Shown here: one piece after another, positions 1-7,670 of the stretch
Layout of the letters: every line of letters starts with the position of its first letter
Numbering within the stretch: position 1 is the first letter of the stretch
NCBI GenBank assembly: GCA_028280115.1
Contig: JANQMJ010000014.1
Coordinates: 1-64,000 of the forward strand
DNA length: 64,000 nt
Origin: Parvularculaceae bacterium
GTDB lineage: Bacteria; Pseudomonadota; Alphaproteobacteria; Caulobacterales; Parvularculaceae
Direction of reading: 5' to 3'
The notes under the pieces: model-generated
What the model was told of the DNA's origin: nothing
The model's input: only the letters and a program-made list of their open reading frames with translations
Databases searched by the model: none
Made by a program: the position numbers and the translations under genes

Positions 1-23
1 TGCCAGGGTCCGATGGCGCCCAT
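1..23 (-). CDS. tatA: TatA twin-arginine translocase subunit, 5' end only
   Basis: Only the first codons are in the window. Read on the minus strand from 23, the sequence gives ATG followed by GAIGPW, the usual N-terminus of TatA just before its single membrane helix. TatA forms the pore-like part of the Tat pathway that exports folded proteins. The position directly after scpB matches the common alphaproteobacterial order scpA–scpB–tatA–tatB–tatC. The 81 bases between scpB and this start hold no other gene. The call rests on seven residues plus synteny. Confidence 0.72.
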
Positions 24-104
24 GATGCGTCTTTCAATCAGCTGCTGTCGCCGCCTATAGGTAAACCGCCGGAGCGGCCGACGCAAACGCCTTCGCGTAA
101 CGCC

Positions 105-923
105 TTAAGCATCGGCGGTTTCGCCATTGTCTTCCTTAAGGAAATCCTGCGCAAATTCGATCTCTTCTTCACCCTCTTCGAGATCGCCGTCCTCGGCGTC
201 CTCGGGATTCGGCACGGTAAATCCGGGCGGCAGGCGGGCGTCGAGAAGACCGGCGGCCTTAAGGTCCGCAAGGCCCGGCAGATCGCCGATGGACTCAAGG
301 CCGAACTGCTCGAGAAAGCTTTCCGTGGTGCCGTAGAGGATCGGCCGACCCGGCGCCGCGCGGCGCTTGCCGCGCATCCGCACCCAGCCGATTTCGAGAA
401 GCTGGTCGAGCGAGCCCTTGGCCACCTGCACGCCGCGCACGTCTTCGATGTCGGCCCGGCTGCAGGGCTGGTGATAGGCGATAATCGCCAGGGTTTCGAG
501 CGCCGCGCGCGACAGCCGCCGCGGGGTGACTTTCTCTTTTTCCAGGACATGGGCGACATCGGACGCGGTCACGAAGCGCCATTTCCTGTCGATCTTTTTG
601 AGGGTGACGCCGCGGCCTTCATAATCGCCCGACAGGCGTTCGATGATGGCGGCGATGTCGGCGCCGGCGGGCAGCCGCCCGGCGATGCTTGCTTCGTCGA
701 GCGGTTCGGCGGCAGCGAACAGCAGCGCTTCGGCCATGCGGGCGTGTTCGGCGATTTCCTCTTCGCTCCATTCCGCCACAGGCGGAGCGTCTTTGTCGTT
801 GTTATCGTCGTCCACGTCCTTCGCTTTCCCCTCGCCTGCAAGTTCTTCCGCCAAGGCTTCGCGCGCCTCGCGCGGATTGAGGCCTTTGAAATCCCGGCCG
901 CCGTCGGCGTCAAGACTGGTCAT
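105..923 (-). CDS. scpB: Segregation and condensation protein ScpB
   Basis: ScpB (272 aa) is the winged-helix subunit (KITE protein) of the SMC–ScpA–ScpB condensin that compacts and segregates the chromosome. The two winged-helix modules are visible: the first from about residue 60 (EALLFAAAEPLDE), the second around 130-200 with the family signatures LETLAIIAYHQPCSRADIE, GRPILYGTT and FLEQFGL. The first 55 residues are a charged acidic extension and the last 35 an acidic tail, both variable in the family. Its ATG overlaps the scpA stop by 4 bases, so the two are translationally coupled. Confidence 0.95.
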   Translation of the reverse strand: MTSLDADGGRDFKGLNPREAREALAEELAGEGKAKDVDDDNNDKDAPPVAEWSEEEIAEHARMAEALLFAAAEPLDEASIAGRLPAGADIAAIIERLSGDYEGRGVTLKKIDRKWRFVTASDVAHVLEKEKVTPRRLSRAALETLAIIAYHQPCSRADIEDVRGVQVAKGSLDQLLEIGWVRMRGKRRAAPGRPILYGTTESFLEQFGLESIGDLPGLADLKAAGLLDARLPPGFTVPNPEDAEDGDLEEGEEEIEFAQDFLKEDNGETADA

Positions 924-1768
924 GACTGATCCGCTTCCTCCGTATTCTGACGGGCTTTCACGTAAATCGTTTCGAACGGGCCGAGTTGACGAATGTCGAG
1001 GCGGCCGTCCTTGGCGAAATCCAGCGCGGCGCTGAACGCGCTCGCCAGAACCGACGCGGCCGGCGCGTCGACTTCTTTAAAGCGCGTCAGGCCGCCAAGC
1101 TCGATCCATTCGGGAATCGATCCGAGGATGCGTTCAATACGCAGCCGCGCCTGCTCGATCGAATAGACTTGGGGCGGATCGTAATGATAGTCGCGATCGA
1201 CCGTCGCAATACGCTGGGTCGTATAGGCGCGCAGAAGATCGTAAAGGCCGTCCTGCCAATCGGGCGTGCGGGCGATGCGCACCCCTTCCGGCGCACCGCG
1301 GCCGAGAAAATCGATCCCGAATTGCGGGCGCGCCTGCAGCGCCTCCACCGCATTGCGCATGGCTTCGAGCCGCCGGAGCTGAAAGGCGAGCCGGGCCGCC
1401 ATTTCATCGCCGGTCAGTTCCTCGTCGTCTTCCCCGCTGGGCAGCAGCAGCCGCGTCTTGAGATAGGCGAGCCAGGCCGCCATGACGAGATAGTCAGCGG
1501 CAAGTTCGAGATCGCGCATTTTCGCCGCGCGGATGAAGGCAAGATACTGATCGACCAGCGCGACCATGGAGATCTTGCGAATGTCGACGCGCTGATGGCG
1601 GGCAAGATCGAGAAGAACGTCAAGCGGGCCTTCATAGCCGTCGAGATTGACCACCAGGGCGTCGATGTCGGGCCCATCCTCGCCGGCGAAGCCGCGCACC
1701 GGCGCATCGAACGGTTCCCCGTCGCGCTCGCCTCTATCCGCCGTCATGATCTGTCCGTCGTCGGTCAT
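920..1768 (-). CDS. scpA: Segregation and condensation protein ScpA (kleisin)
   Basis: ScpA (282 aa) is the kleisin that bridges the SMC heads and binds ScpB. The N-terminal kleisin signature is clear around residues 44-75 (YEGPLDVLLDLARHQRVDI, then KISMVALVDQYL), followed by LAADYLVMAAWLAYLKTRLL and a C-terminal winged helix (RFKEVDAPAASVLASAFSA, FETIYV). ATG at 1768 is the first start; a second in-frame ATG lies seven codons in. The gene sits downstream of nagZ and DUF3800 in a minus-strand block and is coupled to scpB. Confidence 0.95.
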   Translation of the reverse strand: MTDDGQIMTADRGERDGEPFDAPVRGFAGEDGPDIDALVVNLDGYEGPLDVLLDLARHQRVDIRKISMVALVDQYLAFIRAAKMRDLELAADYLVMAAWLAYLKTRLLLPSGEDDEELTGDEMAARLAFQLRRLEAMRNAVEALQARPQFGIDFLGRGAPEGVRIARTPDWQDGLYDLLRAYTTQRIATVDRDYHYDPPQVYSIEQARLRIERILGSIPEWIELGGLTRFKEVDAPAASVLASAFSAALDFAKDGRLDIRQLGPFETIYVKARQNTEEADQS

Positions 1769-1886
1769 GGGGTCACTTTACGGGCGATTCTGGCCCGCCG
1801 CCATTGCGCCGCCCGTTTTGTCGAAAATTCACGCCAGCGCCGGTTTTATGAGCGCCTCAAGGCGGCGCCAGGCAGGCGGTGATTCA

Positions 1887-1995
1887 TTGACTTTTAGGAC
1901 CAGCCTGCGCATATATCATGTAAAGGTCCCTCCCCGGCGACAAGGGCTCAAGGAGCCCTTTCCGAAAGGAATAGCCGGGGAGGTCGCTTTTATCG
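1887..1995 (+). ncRNA. Candidate small structured RNA with its own promoter
   Basis: Between scpA and the DUF3800 gene, bases 1929-1938 and 1974-1983 form a perfect 10-bp stem. It encloses an 8-bp hairpin (AAGGGCTC/GAGCCCTT, 1942-1960) and a short UUCC/GGAA hairpin capped by a GAAA tetraloop (1960-1971), i.e. a three-way junction. On the plus strand TTGACT (1887-1892) lies 17 bases before CATATA (1910-1915), which would start an RNA near 1922, and the stem is followed by TCGCTTTTA. No plus-strand gene follows, so it would be free-standing. The GNRA loop appears only when read on this strand. I do not recognise a known family. It could also be a repeat-derived palindrome. Confidence 0.4.
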
Positions 1996-2014
1996 GGCAT
2001 GTCTTTGCCTCCAG

Positions 2015-2686
2015 TCAATAATACAAGACTCCGCCAGAACGAAAAATTTCAAACTCGCTGGCCAGTCTCGGTTTAATCAAGTCATAGAATGCGGTTTCGC
2101 CACGCTCCCATTTGCGCAGAATCGCCCAGTTTGCGTAGTCGGCAATCTGTAAACCTGCATGTGCGCGAGAGGCATGATGATAAAGCCTGTATCGAAGGCC
2201 GTCCGGCAGCATTCTCGACAAAGTGGTTCGCACGGCCTTTTCAATGGCCCGGCGTTTTCGCTTTAATGGTAATTCGTCTGTGACAATGATGAATTCGCCA
2301 GCCGTCCCCGCCACAGATTTGAGCACATGGCACAAGAGATAACCCAGCATTTCAGGGTAGAATCGCTCTTGAGCCTGAACTGACGGATGCGTCTTTCGCT
2401 TCTCCACGATCAAACTGTCATACCTGAACGCCGACTGATGCGAAGCGATGATCTCAAATACGCGCTTGCGCACATATCTATTATCGTCAGCGCAGTGGAA
2501 ATACTCCGTATCGAGGTTGTGAGACGATGCGAGGCATGCGTACCGGTATCTATTTAGCGCTTCGTATCCAGCAATTGGATTAAACGTTGCAAGACTTGTG
2601 AGCGTGAAAAAGCGGGAGCCGTCCGGCGTGAATCCTAAATCACCGCCCTCGTCGAGAAATACAAAAAGCGGTCTCTGCGCTCCCAT
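2015..2686 (-). CDS. DUF3800 domain protein (RNase H-like fold)
   Basis: This 223-aa protein carries DUF3800 hallmarks: an N-terminal FVFLDEGGDLGF (the DESGD-type acidic motif), a central strand FIIVTDELPLKRKR and a C-terminal HAGLQIADYANWAILRKWE helix. The family is predicted to adopt an RNase H-like fold with acidic catalytic residues; substrates are unknown, and members often occur in phage, mobile or defence loci. Base composition is visibly more AT-rich than its neighbours. It starts 8 bases after the nagZ stop and separates nagZ from scpA, which are usually adjacent, suggesting insertion by horizontal transfer. Confidence 0.8.
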   Translation of the reverse strand: MGAQRPLFVFLDEGGDLGFTPDGSRFFTLTSLATFNPIAGYEALNRYRYACLASSHNLDTEYFHCADDNRYVRKRVFEIIASHQSAFRYDSLIVEKRKTHPSVQAQERFYPEMLGYLLCHVLKSVAGTAGEFIIVTDELPLKRKRRAIEKAVRTTLSRMLPDGLRYRLYHHASRAHAGLQIADYANWAILRKWERGETAFYDLIKPRLASEFEIFRSGGVLYY

Positions 2687-2694
2687 TGGCTCGC

Positions 2695-3747
2695 TTACGC
2701 CAAGGCTGGCTTTATCAGCATTTTAAGCCGCTCATACGCCGCAGATGTATCCGAGCGCTCGGGCGCGCGCAATTGGCCGAGCGCCGCCGCCGCACGGGCG
2801 GCGGCCTTGCCTTCAAGATCGCGCAGGCCTTTCAGGGCGCGCTTTTTCTCCTCAAGGGTGAAATTGCAGCACAGGACGATGTCGCAGCCGGCGTCGAGAC
2901 TGTCGCGGGCGAGCGCGTCGAACGGCGCATCTAGCGCCTTCATCTTGAGATCGTCAGACATCAACAGGCCGTCAAAGCCGATCTCGCCGCGAATGACATC
3001 TTCGATGACGACGGGCGACAGGGTGGCGCAGCGCTCCCTGTCATAAGCCTCGTAAACGATATGCGCGGTCATGCCGAGCGTGACATTGTTGAGCGCCTTG
3101 AAGGGCGCAAAATCCGCCGCGCGCAAATCCTCCTTGCGGGCCGAAACAAGCGGCAGCGCGTCATGGCTGTCGCATAACGACCGGCCATGACCGGGCAGAT
3201 GCTTGATCACCGGCAGCGCGCCGCCTTCAAGCGTTCCTTCCGCAACCTCCAGGCCGAGCGCGGCGATAATGTCGGGATGTTTGGCGATCGCCCGGTCGCC
3301 GATGACGACCGCGTCGGCGTCGGGCTGGGGAACGTCGAGCATGGGAACGCAGTTCACCGTCACGCCGCAATCGGACGTCATGCGCGCCAACAGATACGCG
3401 TTCAGCCGCGCGGCCTGTTTCGCCTTGGCCGGATCGAGCCGCCACAAATCGCCGAACACGGCGGGCGGGGGATGGACCGGAAACGCCGGCGGCTTCATGC
3501 GGATGACGCGTCCGCCCTCCTGATCGATCAGGATCGGCGCGTCGTCGCGGCCGACGCATGCGCGCAATTCCTCACAATGAGCGCGCAGGGCGTCGGCCGT
3601 TTCGCAATGGCGATGAAAGACAATGAACCCCCAGGGGTCGGCGTCCTTGAAGAACGCTTTTTCCTCCGCGCTCATGCGCGGGCCTTCGCAGTCAAAAACA
3701 CCAGCTAGGGGCAAGGACTCAGCTTCCGGTAAGACAACGCTCATCAC
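2695..3747 (-). CDS. nagZ: Beta-N-acetylhexosaminidase NagZ (GH3)
   Basis: NagZ (350 aa) is a cytoplasmic glycoside hydrolase family 3 enzyme that removes N-acetylglucosamine from anhydro-muropeptides during peptidoglycan recycling. Visible signatures are ILIDQEGGRVIRMK, the substrate-binding loop KHLPGHG followed by the mobile catalytic loop RSLCDSHDALP, and the nucleophile region LLMSDDLKMKAL. Length matches the single-domain NagZ type. No signal peptide is seen. It lies downstream of the SPOR-domain gene, which itself binds denuded peptidoglycan, so the block is wall-related. Confidence 0.95.
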   Translation of the reverse strand: MMSVVLPEAESLPLAGVFDCEGPRMSAEEKAFFKDADPWGFIVFHRHCETADALRAHCEELRACVGRDDAPILIDQEGGRVIRMKPPAFPVHPPPAVFGDLWRLDPAKAKQAARLNAYLLARMTSDCGVTVNCVPMLDVPQPDADAVVIGDRAIAKHPDIIAALGLEVAEGTLEGGALPVIKHLPGHGRSLCDSHDALPLVSARKEDLRAADFAPFKALNNVTLGMTAHIVYEAYDRERCATLSPVVIEDVIRGEIGFDGLLMSDDLKMKALDAPFDALARDSLDAGCDIVLCCNFTLEEKKRALKGLRDLEGKAAARAAAALGQLRAPERSDTSAAYERLKMLIKPALA

Positions 3748-3822
3748 CGGACCTGTTCCCGACTGTCCGGTTTGGCGAAATCAATAGTTGACGATTAATC
3801 ACGGTTGTCATGTTGAAAGCCC

Positions 3823-3940
3823 ACCCCCTCCGTCCGCTTCGCGGCTGCCTCCCCCGCAAGCGGGGGAGGAGCGGCGATTGCCGCAAGGCTTTCTTCCCCC
3901 GTTTACGGGGGAAGTGCCGGCGAAGCCGGCGAAGGGGGTA
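3823..3940. repeat. Palindromic intergenic repeat
   Basis: The 346-base gap between nagZ and the SPOR gene holds no gene but contains a string of GC hairpins: CTCCCCCGCAAGCGGGGGAG (3849-3868), TTCCCCCGTTTACGGGGGAA (3894-3913) and GCCGGCGAAGCCGGC (3916-3930). The outer ends CCCCCTCCGTC and GAAGGGGG also pair. This looks like a dispersed REP/MITE-like element of the kind common in alphaproteobacterial intergenic DNA. No transposase is encoded. Confidence 0.75.
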
Positions 3941-4093
3941 TTGGGCCGATCGGCAAATACAAGCGCAGTCGGTTTTCATGTCACAAAGGGCGAAAATCTA
4001 CGCAAGTCCGATAAAAAGCGGGTCATCCTTTGAAGCCGGAAATATAAACCGGACGCCAGCGGAACAAGTCCGGCCATGACACTTTTGCGTTTC

Positions 4094-4918
4094 TCAGATC
4101 GACTTGGAAAGGCAGTCCTGACCGCGTTCCTTCAAGCCCGCGCAATATTCCTTGGCCGCGTCCGAGGAATCGAACGGTCCCATGCGCAGACGGTGATAGA
4201 CCCCGCGGTCGCCGAGATCGGCGCGTTCGATGTCGTAGGTTTTGCCGGTAAGATAATCGCCGAGCCGCGACTGCAGGCGCGCCCATTGAGCCTGCGCCTC
4301 CTCGTCGGAACGAAACGCGCCGACCTGCACCACATGGGTGCCGGAAATCGCGCTGACCGAGACCGAAGCGCTCGGCTCGCTCTCCTCCGCCGGCGTGACG
4401 CTGGCCGCTGTGGGCGTTGTGGCGGCGACCGGTTCGGGCTCTTGGTCGACCGGCGCATCGCCTAACAGTTGCGCGTCTTCTTCCGCCAGACTGGCAAGCC
4501 GCGCGTCGGTTTCTTCATCGACATTTTCATCCGCGCCGGCGGCGATCGCAGCGATCGGGTCTTCAGCGTCGCGATCGACCGGCTCTTCGGGGCCTTCGGC
4601 GAGCACTGTCGCCGGTTCGGCCTCCTCGCCGTCGAACACGTCATAAACCTCGCGGTCCTCGACCGGCGCCGAACTGTCGGCGGTTTCGATTTTGATCGGC
4701 TCGGGCTCGGCGGCGACATAGGGCGTTTCCGCCGCCAGGCCGTTGGCGTTGCGTTTAAGACCTTGCTGATAGGCGATCCAGACGACGGAAATAAACGCGC
4801 CGATCATGACCAGACCGATGACGAGGACGGAAAGACCCGACAGGCCGCGCTCGTCGTCATCGTCGAATTCGTCATATTCATTATAGTCGTCTTCGTAGGC
4901 GTCGTCTGCGTTGGTCAT
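4094..4918 (-). CDS. SPOR domain membrane protein
   Basis: This is a 274-aa single-pass inner-membrane protein: an acidic cytoplasmic N-terminus of about 28 residues, one transmembrane helix (LSVLVIGLVMIGAFISVVWI, about 30-50), a long acidic and proline/alanine-rich periplasmic linker, and a C-terminal SPOR domain from about residue 193 (HVVQVGAFRSDEEAQAQWARL, ending YHRLRMGPFDSSDAAKEYC). SPOR domains bind peptidoglycan strands lacking stem peptides, typically at the division site. Position between dgt and nagZ is conserved in the class. Confidence 0.9.
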   Translation of the reverse strand: MTNADDAYEDDYNEYDEFDDDDERGLSGLSVLVIGLVMIGAFISVVWIAYQQGLKRNANGLAAETPYVAAEPEPIKIETADSSAPVEDREVYDVFDGEEAEPATVLAEGPEEPVDRDAEDPIAAIAAGADENVDEETDARLASLAEEDAQLLGDAPVDQEPEPVAATTPTAASVTPAEESEPSASVSVSAISGTHVVQVGAFRSDEEAQAQWARLQSRLGDYLTGKTYDIERADLGDRGVYHRLRMGPFDSSDAAKEYCAGLKERGQDCLSKSI

Positions 4919-5039
4919 CCTTCGCGTTGCTCCCTGTCAGCGCCCCCGTCTTCTCGCTCGCGCTCATCCTGGCCGCGCTGAAATAATCGAATCGATTCCG
5001 CTCGCTATTTTAGCACCGGAGCCCATCCGCCGAGAATGT

Positions 5040-6236
5040 TCAGTCGTCAATTTCAACGCCGAACAGGCGGCGGTATTGGCGCATGGCGTATCGGTCCGTC
5101 ATCCCGGCAATGTAATCGCACACGGCGCGGGCGCGGCGGGCCTGATCGGCACCCTCATACTGGCGCCGCCACTCTTGTGGCAAGGTCTCGGGTTCGGAAA
5201 AGAACAATTCGAACAAAGATTTAACGATTCTCTTGGCACGGCTGCGGGCGCGATTGACGCGGTAATGGCGGTACATGTTCTGGTGCAAAAACGCCCTGAG
5301 GCCGGCAAGATCGGCCTCGATCGCCGGGGAAAATCCCGCCAGCGCGCGCCCTGCCCGGCGCACGTCATCCGCATCCTGGGGAGAAATAATCTCAAGCCGG
5401 GCCCGGGTTTCGGCGATGACGTCGGTCACCATGGCGCCGATCAGATCGGACACCGCCTCGGCGATCAGGATGGCGTCCGGCGCACCCGGAAAGCGCGCTT
5501 CGACCGACGCGATGGCGCGACCCACCAGCGGCAGATCGCGCGCGGTTTCAAAGCTGAACAGCCCGGCGCGCAGACCGTCGTCCACATCGTGATTGTTATA
5601 GGCGATATCATCGGCGATGGCGGCGATCTGGGCCTCGAGCGACGGGAACGTATCGAGCCAGAGATCGTGCGTCCTGGCGTATTCGACAATGGCCGCCGGG
5701 AGCGGGTCTTTTTTCGCCGCCCATTCGCCGGTCAGCGGGCCGTTGTGTTTGACGACGCCTTCCAGCGTTTCCCAGGTAAGATTGAGCCCGTTGAAGGCAG
5801 CGTGGCGGCGTTCGAGCTTGGTCAGAATGCGCAGCGTCTGCGCGTTATGATCGAAGCCGTCATAGGGCGCCATGCATTCCTTGAGGACGTCCTCGCCGGT
5901 ATGGCCGAAGGGCGGATGGCCGAGATCGTGCGCCAGGGCGAGACATTCGGCGAGGTCTTCGTCGAGCTTAAGCGCCCGGGCGAGCGTGCGCGCAATTTGC
6001 GCAACTTCCAGGGAGTGGGTCAGGCGCGTGCGGTAATGATCGCCCTCATGGGAGATAAAGACCTGGGTCTTGTGCTTGAGCCGGCGAAAGGCGACGGCAT
6101 GGATGACCCGGTCCCGGTCGCGCTGGAACGGCGTGCGGGTTTGCGATTCCGGTTCCGGATGAAGCCGGCCGCGGGTCCGATCGGCGCGCGCCGCATAGGC
6201 CGCCAAGGGCGCGGGAAAGGCAAGTGGCTGGGTCAT
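5040..6236 (-). CDS. dgt: dGTP triphosphohydrolase-like HD protein
   Basis: Deoxyguanosinetriphosphate triphosphohydrolase-like protein (398 aa) of the HD superfamily. Metal ligands are in place: H74 in RLTHSLEVAQ, H103-D104 in LAHDLGHPPFGHTGE, and a later Asp in the IADDIAYNNHDVDD region. These enzymes hydrolyse dNTPs to nucleoside and triphosphate and help keep dNTP pools balanced. It is the first gene of the minus-strand block, divergent from erpA. In many relatives argS follows directly; here the next gene is the SPOR protein 121 bases on. Confidence 0.93.
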   Translation of the reverse strand: MTQPLAFPAPLAAYAARADRTRGRLHPEPESQTRTPFQRDRDRVIHAVAFRRLKHKTQVFISHEGDHYRTRLTHSLEVAQIARTLARALKLDEDLAECLALAHDLGHPPFGHTGEDVLKECMAPYDGFDHNAQTLRILTKLERRHAAFNGLNLTWETLEGVVKHNGPLTGEWAAKKDPLPAAIVEYARTHDLWLDTFPSLEAQIAAIADDIAYNNHDVDDGLRAGLFSFETARDLPLVGRAIASVEARFPGAPDAILIAEAVSDLIGAMVTDVIAETRARLEIISPQDADDVRRAGRALAGFSPAIEADLAGLRAFLHQNMYRHYRVNRARSRAKRIVKSLFELFFSEPETLPQEWRRQYEGADQARRARAVCDYIAGMTDRYAMRQYRRLFGVEIDD

Positions 6237-6357
6237 GGCCCATATTTAAGGGTTCGAAGGCGGATTTGTCGCGCGATTCTTCCTTAAAGCGGGGCTTATT
6301 CCTCCCCTGCCCGGTGTGGCGGGCCCGTTATAGAACAGCGGCGCGTTCAATTGCGCC

Positions 6358-6485
6358 AACCTCTCCCCAACGGGGAGAGGTCGGAATTCGCAAGCGAATT
6401 CCGGGTGAGGGGGAAGAGAAATTGAGAGTCTTGCCGGCTTTGCCCCCTCACCCCAAACCCCTCTCCCCCAAGGGGGAGAGGGGCT
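6358..6485. repeat. Palindromic intergenic repeat, part terminator-like
   Basis: The 378-base gap between divergent dgt and erpA holds a compound palindromic element: CCTCTCCCCAACGGGGAGAGG (6360-6380), GGAATTCGCAAGCGAATTCC (6383-6402) and CCCCTCTCCCCCAAGGGGGAGAGGGG (6458-6483). The last hairpin is followed by CTTTTTA and resembles an intrinsic terminator on the plus strand, but no plus-strand gene lies immediately upstream. I regard it as a dispersed repeat. The rest of the gap has no recognisable gene, and I could not assign a strong erpA promoter. Confidence 0.75.
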
Positions 6486-6614
6486 TTTTACTTGCGCCAA
6501 GCCTGGGCGTCATCGGCGATTAACCCTCTATCGTTAGGCGGAAAAACGGCGCGCGCCCCCTCGAAATTCGCGGGAAATTCACTAAATTGACCCAAAGTCC
6601 AGCCGAGAGCGATT

Positions 6615-6956
6615 ATGAGCGTCGTTGAGCAAACCCCTGTCACCGTCTCTGAACGGGCCGCCAAGAAAATCGCCGCGATTCTGGCGAAAGAGTCCGAAGG
6701 CGCCATGCTGCGCGTTTCAGTCGAAGGCGGCGGCTGTTCCGGTTTTCAGTACCAGTTCGACATTGTCGCCGAGCGCGAGGACGACGACCTCGTGCTCGAC
6801 GCCGACGGTTACGCCGTTCTCATCGACGAGGTCTCGGTGGACTATATGAAAGGCTCGGAAATCGACTTTTCCGACGAACTCATCGGCGCGGCCTTCAAGA
6901 TCAACAATCCCAACGCGACCGCCTCCTGCGGCTGCGGCACGAGCTTTTCGCTTTAG
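6615..6956 (+). CDS. erpA: Iron–sulfur cluster insertion protein ErpA
   Basis: ErpA (113 aa) is an A-type carrier that passes Fe–S clusters to apoproteins. The three conserved cluster-binding cysteines are present: C41 in GGGCSGFQYQFD and C105 and C107 in the C-terminal SCGCGTSFSL. Length is standard for the family. It is transcribed alone, divergent from dgt and convergent with the ClpP-fold gene four bases beyond its stop. Confidence 0.95.
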   Translation: MSVVEQTPVTVSERAAKKIAAILAKESEGAMLRVSVEGGGCSGFQYQFDIVAEREDDDLVLDADGYAVLIDEVSVDYMKGSEIDFSDELIGAAFKINNPNATASCGCGTSFSL

Positions 6957-6960
6957 TCGC

Positions 6961-7644
6961 CTAGTCCAATATCGTCACGATGTTCGAACGCTCGTCTTTG
7001 AGTTCTTGCCCGGTTTTCCATACGTCCCCGATGCTCATTTGCGCCCGGAGATCATCGCGCCATTTCGGATTAATGTCGGACTGTTCAATATACCGATTGA
7101 AAAATTCCAAATTCGCCAGCGCGCGCTCATGACTGTACATCACGATCTCTGCGCCAGAATAAATATCCACGGCTGTCGCATCGTGAAATAACCATCTAGA
7201 TGTCGGCGCGGCGACTCGCATGCGGCCTTGCAAATAAATAGGCACGCACATGGAAAGGCAATCGCTGTCGGGACCTACATAAGTCCACACAGCATGTGTA
7301 TTTCTCATCCTTTGTATGACTTTGATGACCCGCCCGCCTTCATCAAGCAAGCCGCCCGGCGAATCGAGTTCGATAATGATCCGGTCCGTCTTGTCTTTCC
7401 AGAGATCAAACGCCTCGGACATTTCTTTGGCCATTGGAGGATAGACGGCGCCCGCCCACGCGAATATTACAACATTTTCCTCAAGAGGATCAGGCTGCAC
7501 CCGCAAATGCGGTTGGCTCCGGGATTCCGGCGCGCCGCTGAAGACGTAATAAACCGCCGCGGCAAACATCAACGCTAATAATCCGGCTGATATTCGTATT
7601 ATTGTCATATCAATATATTGGCGCATACTCGGATCTTGAAACAA
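6961..7644 (-). CDS. Membrane-anchored ClpP/crotonase-fold protein
   Basis: This 227-aa protein has an N-terminal membrane helix (about residues 15-33, IRISAGLLALMFAAAVYYVF) and a ClpP/crotonase-like domain facing the periplasm. The fold is suggested by IIIELDSPGGLLDEGGRVIKVI followed by SDCLSMCVPIYLQG, where the Ser in SMCVPIY sits at the usual ClpP nucleophile position, and SRWLFHDATAV, offering the His. Such orphan proteins resemble the COG3904 group, whose function is not established. Local GC is lower than in the neighbours. Protease activity is inference. Confidence 0.6.
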   Translation of the reverse strand: MFQDPSMRQYIDMTIIRISAGLLALMFAAAVYYVFSGAPESRSQPHLRVQPDPLEENVVIFAWAGAVYPPMAKEMSEAFDLWKDKTDRIIIELDSPGGLLDEGGRVIKVIQRMRNTHAVWTYVGPDSDCLSMCVPIYLQGRMRVAAPTSRWLFHDATAVDIYSGAEIVMYSHERALANLEFFNRYIEQSDINPKWRDDLRAQMSIGDVWKTGQELKDERSNIVTILD

Positions 7645-7670
7645 GCCCGATAAAGATCAACTAACGCTGC

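Noticed and set aside
1929-1983. SRP (4.5S) RNA or intrinsic terminator at the scpA-side hairpin
   Set aside because: The conserved SRP loop (GGAAGGAAGCAGCC type) is not present, and on the minus strand, where a DUF3800 terminator would be needed, no T-run follows.
4990-5042. Possible argS C-terminal remnant after dgt (NILGGWAPVLK then stop)
   Set aside because: Eleven residues with only loose similarity to an ArgS tail; too short to support.
4911-6287. Long plus-strand open frame (458 codons) opposite dgt
   Set aside because: It is the antisense shadow of dgt caused by high GC; the sequence has no recognisable domain, whereas dgt has a complete HD motif set.
6458-6490. Intrinsic terminator upstream of erpA
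   Set aside because: The hairpin and T-run look right, but no plus-strand gene ends before it; it is better explained as part of the dispersed palindromic repeat.
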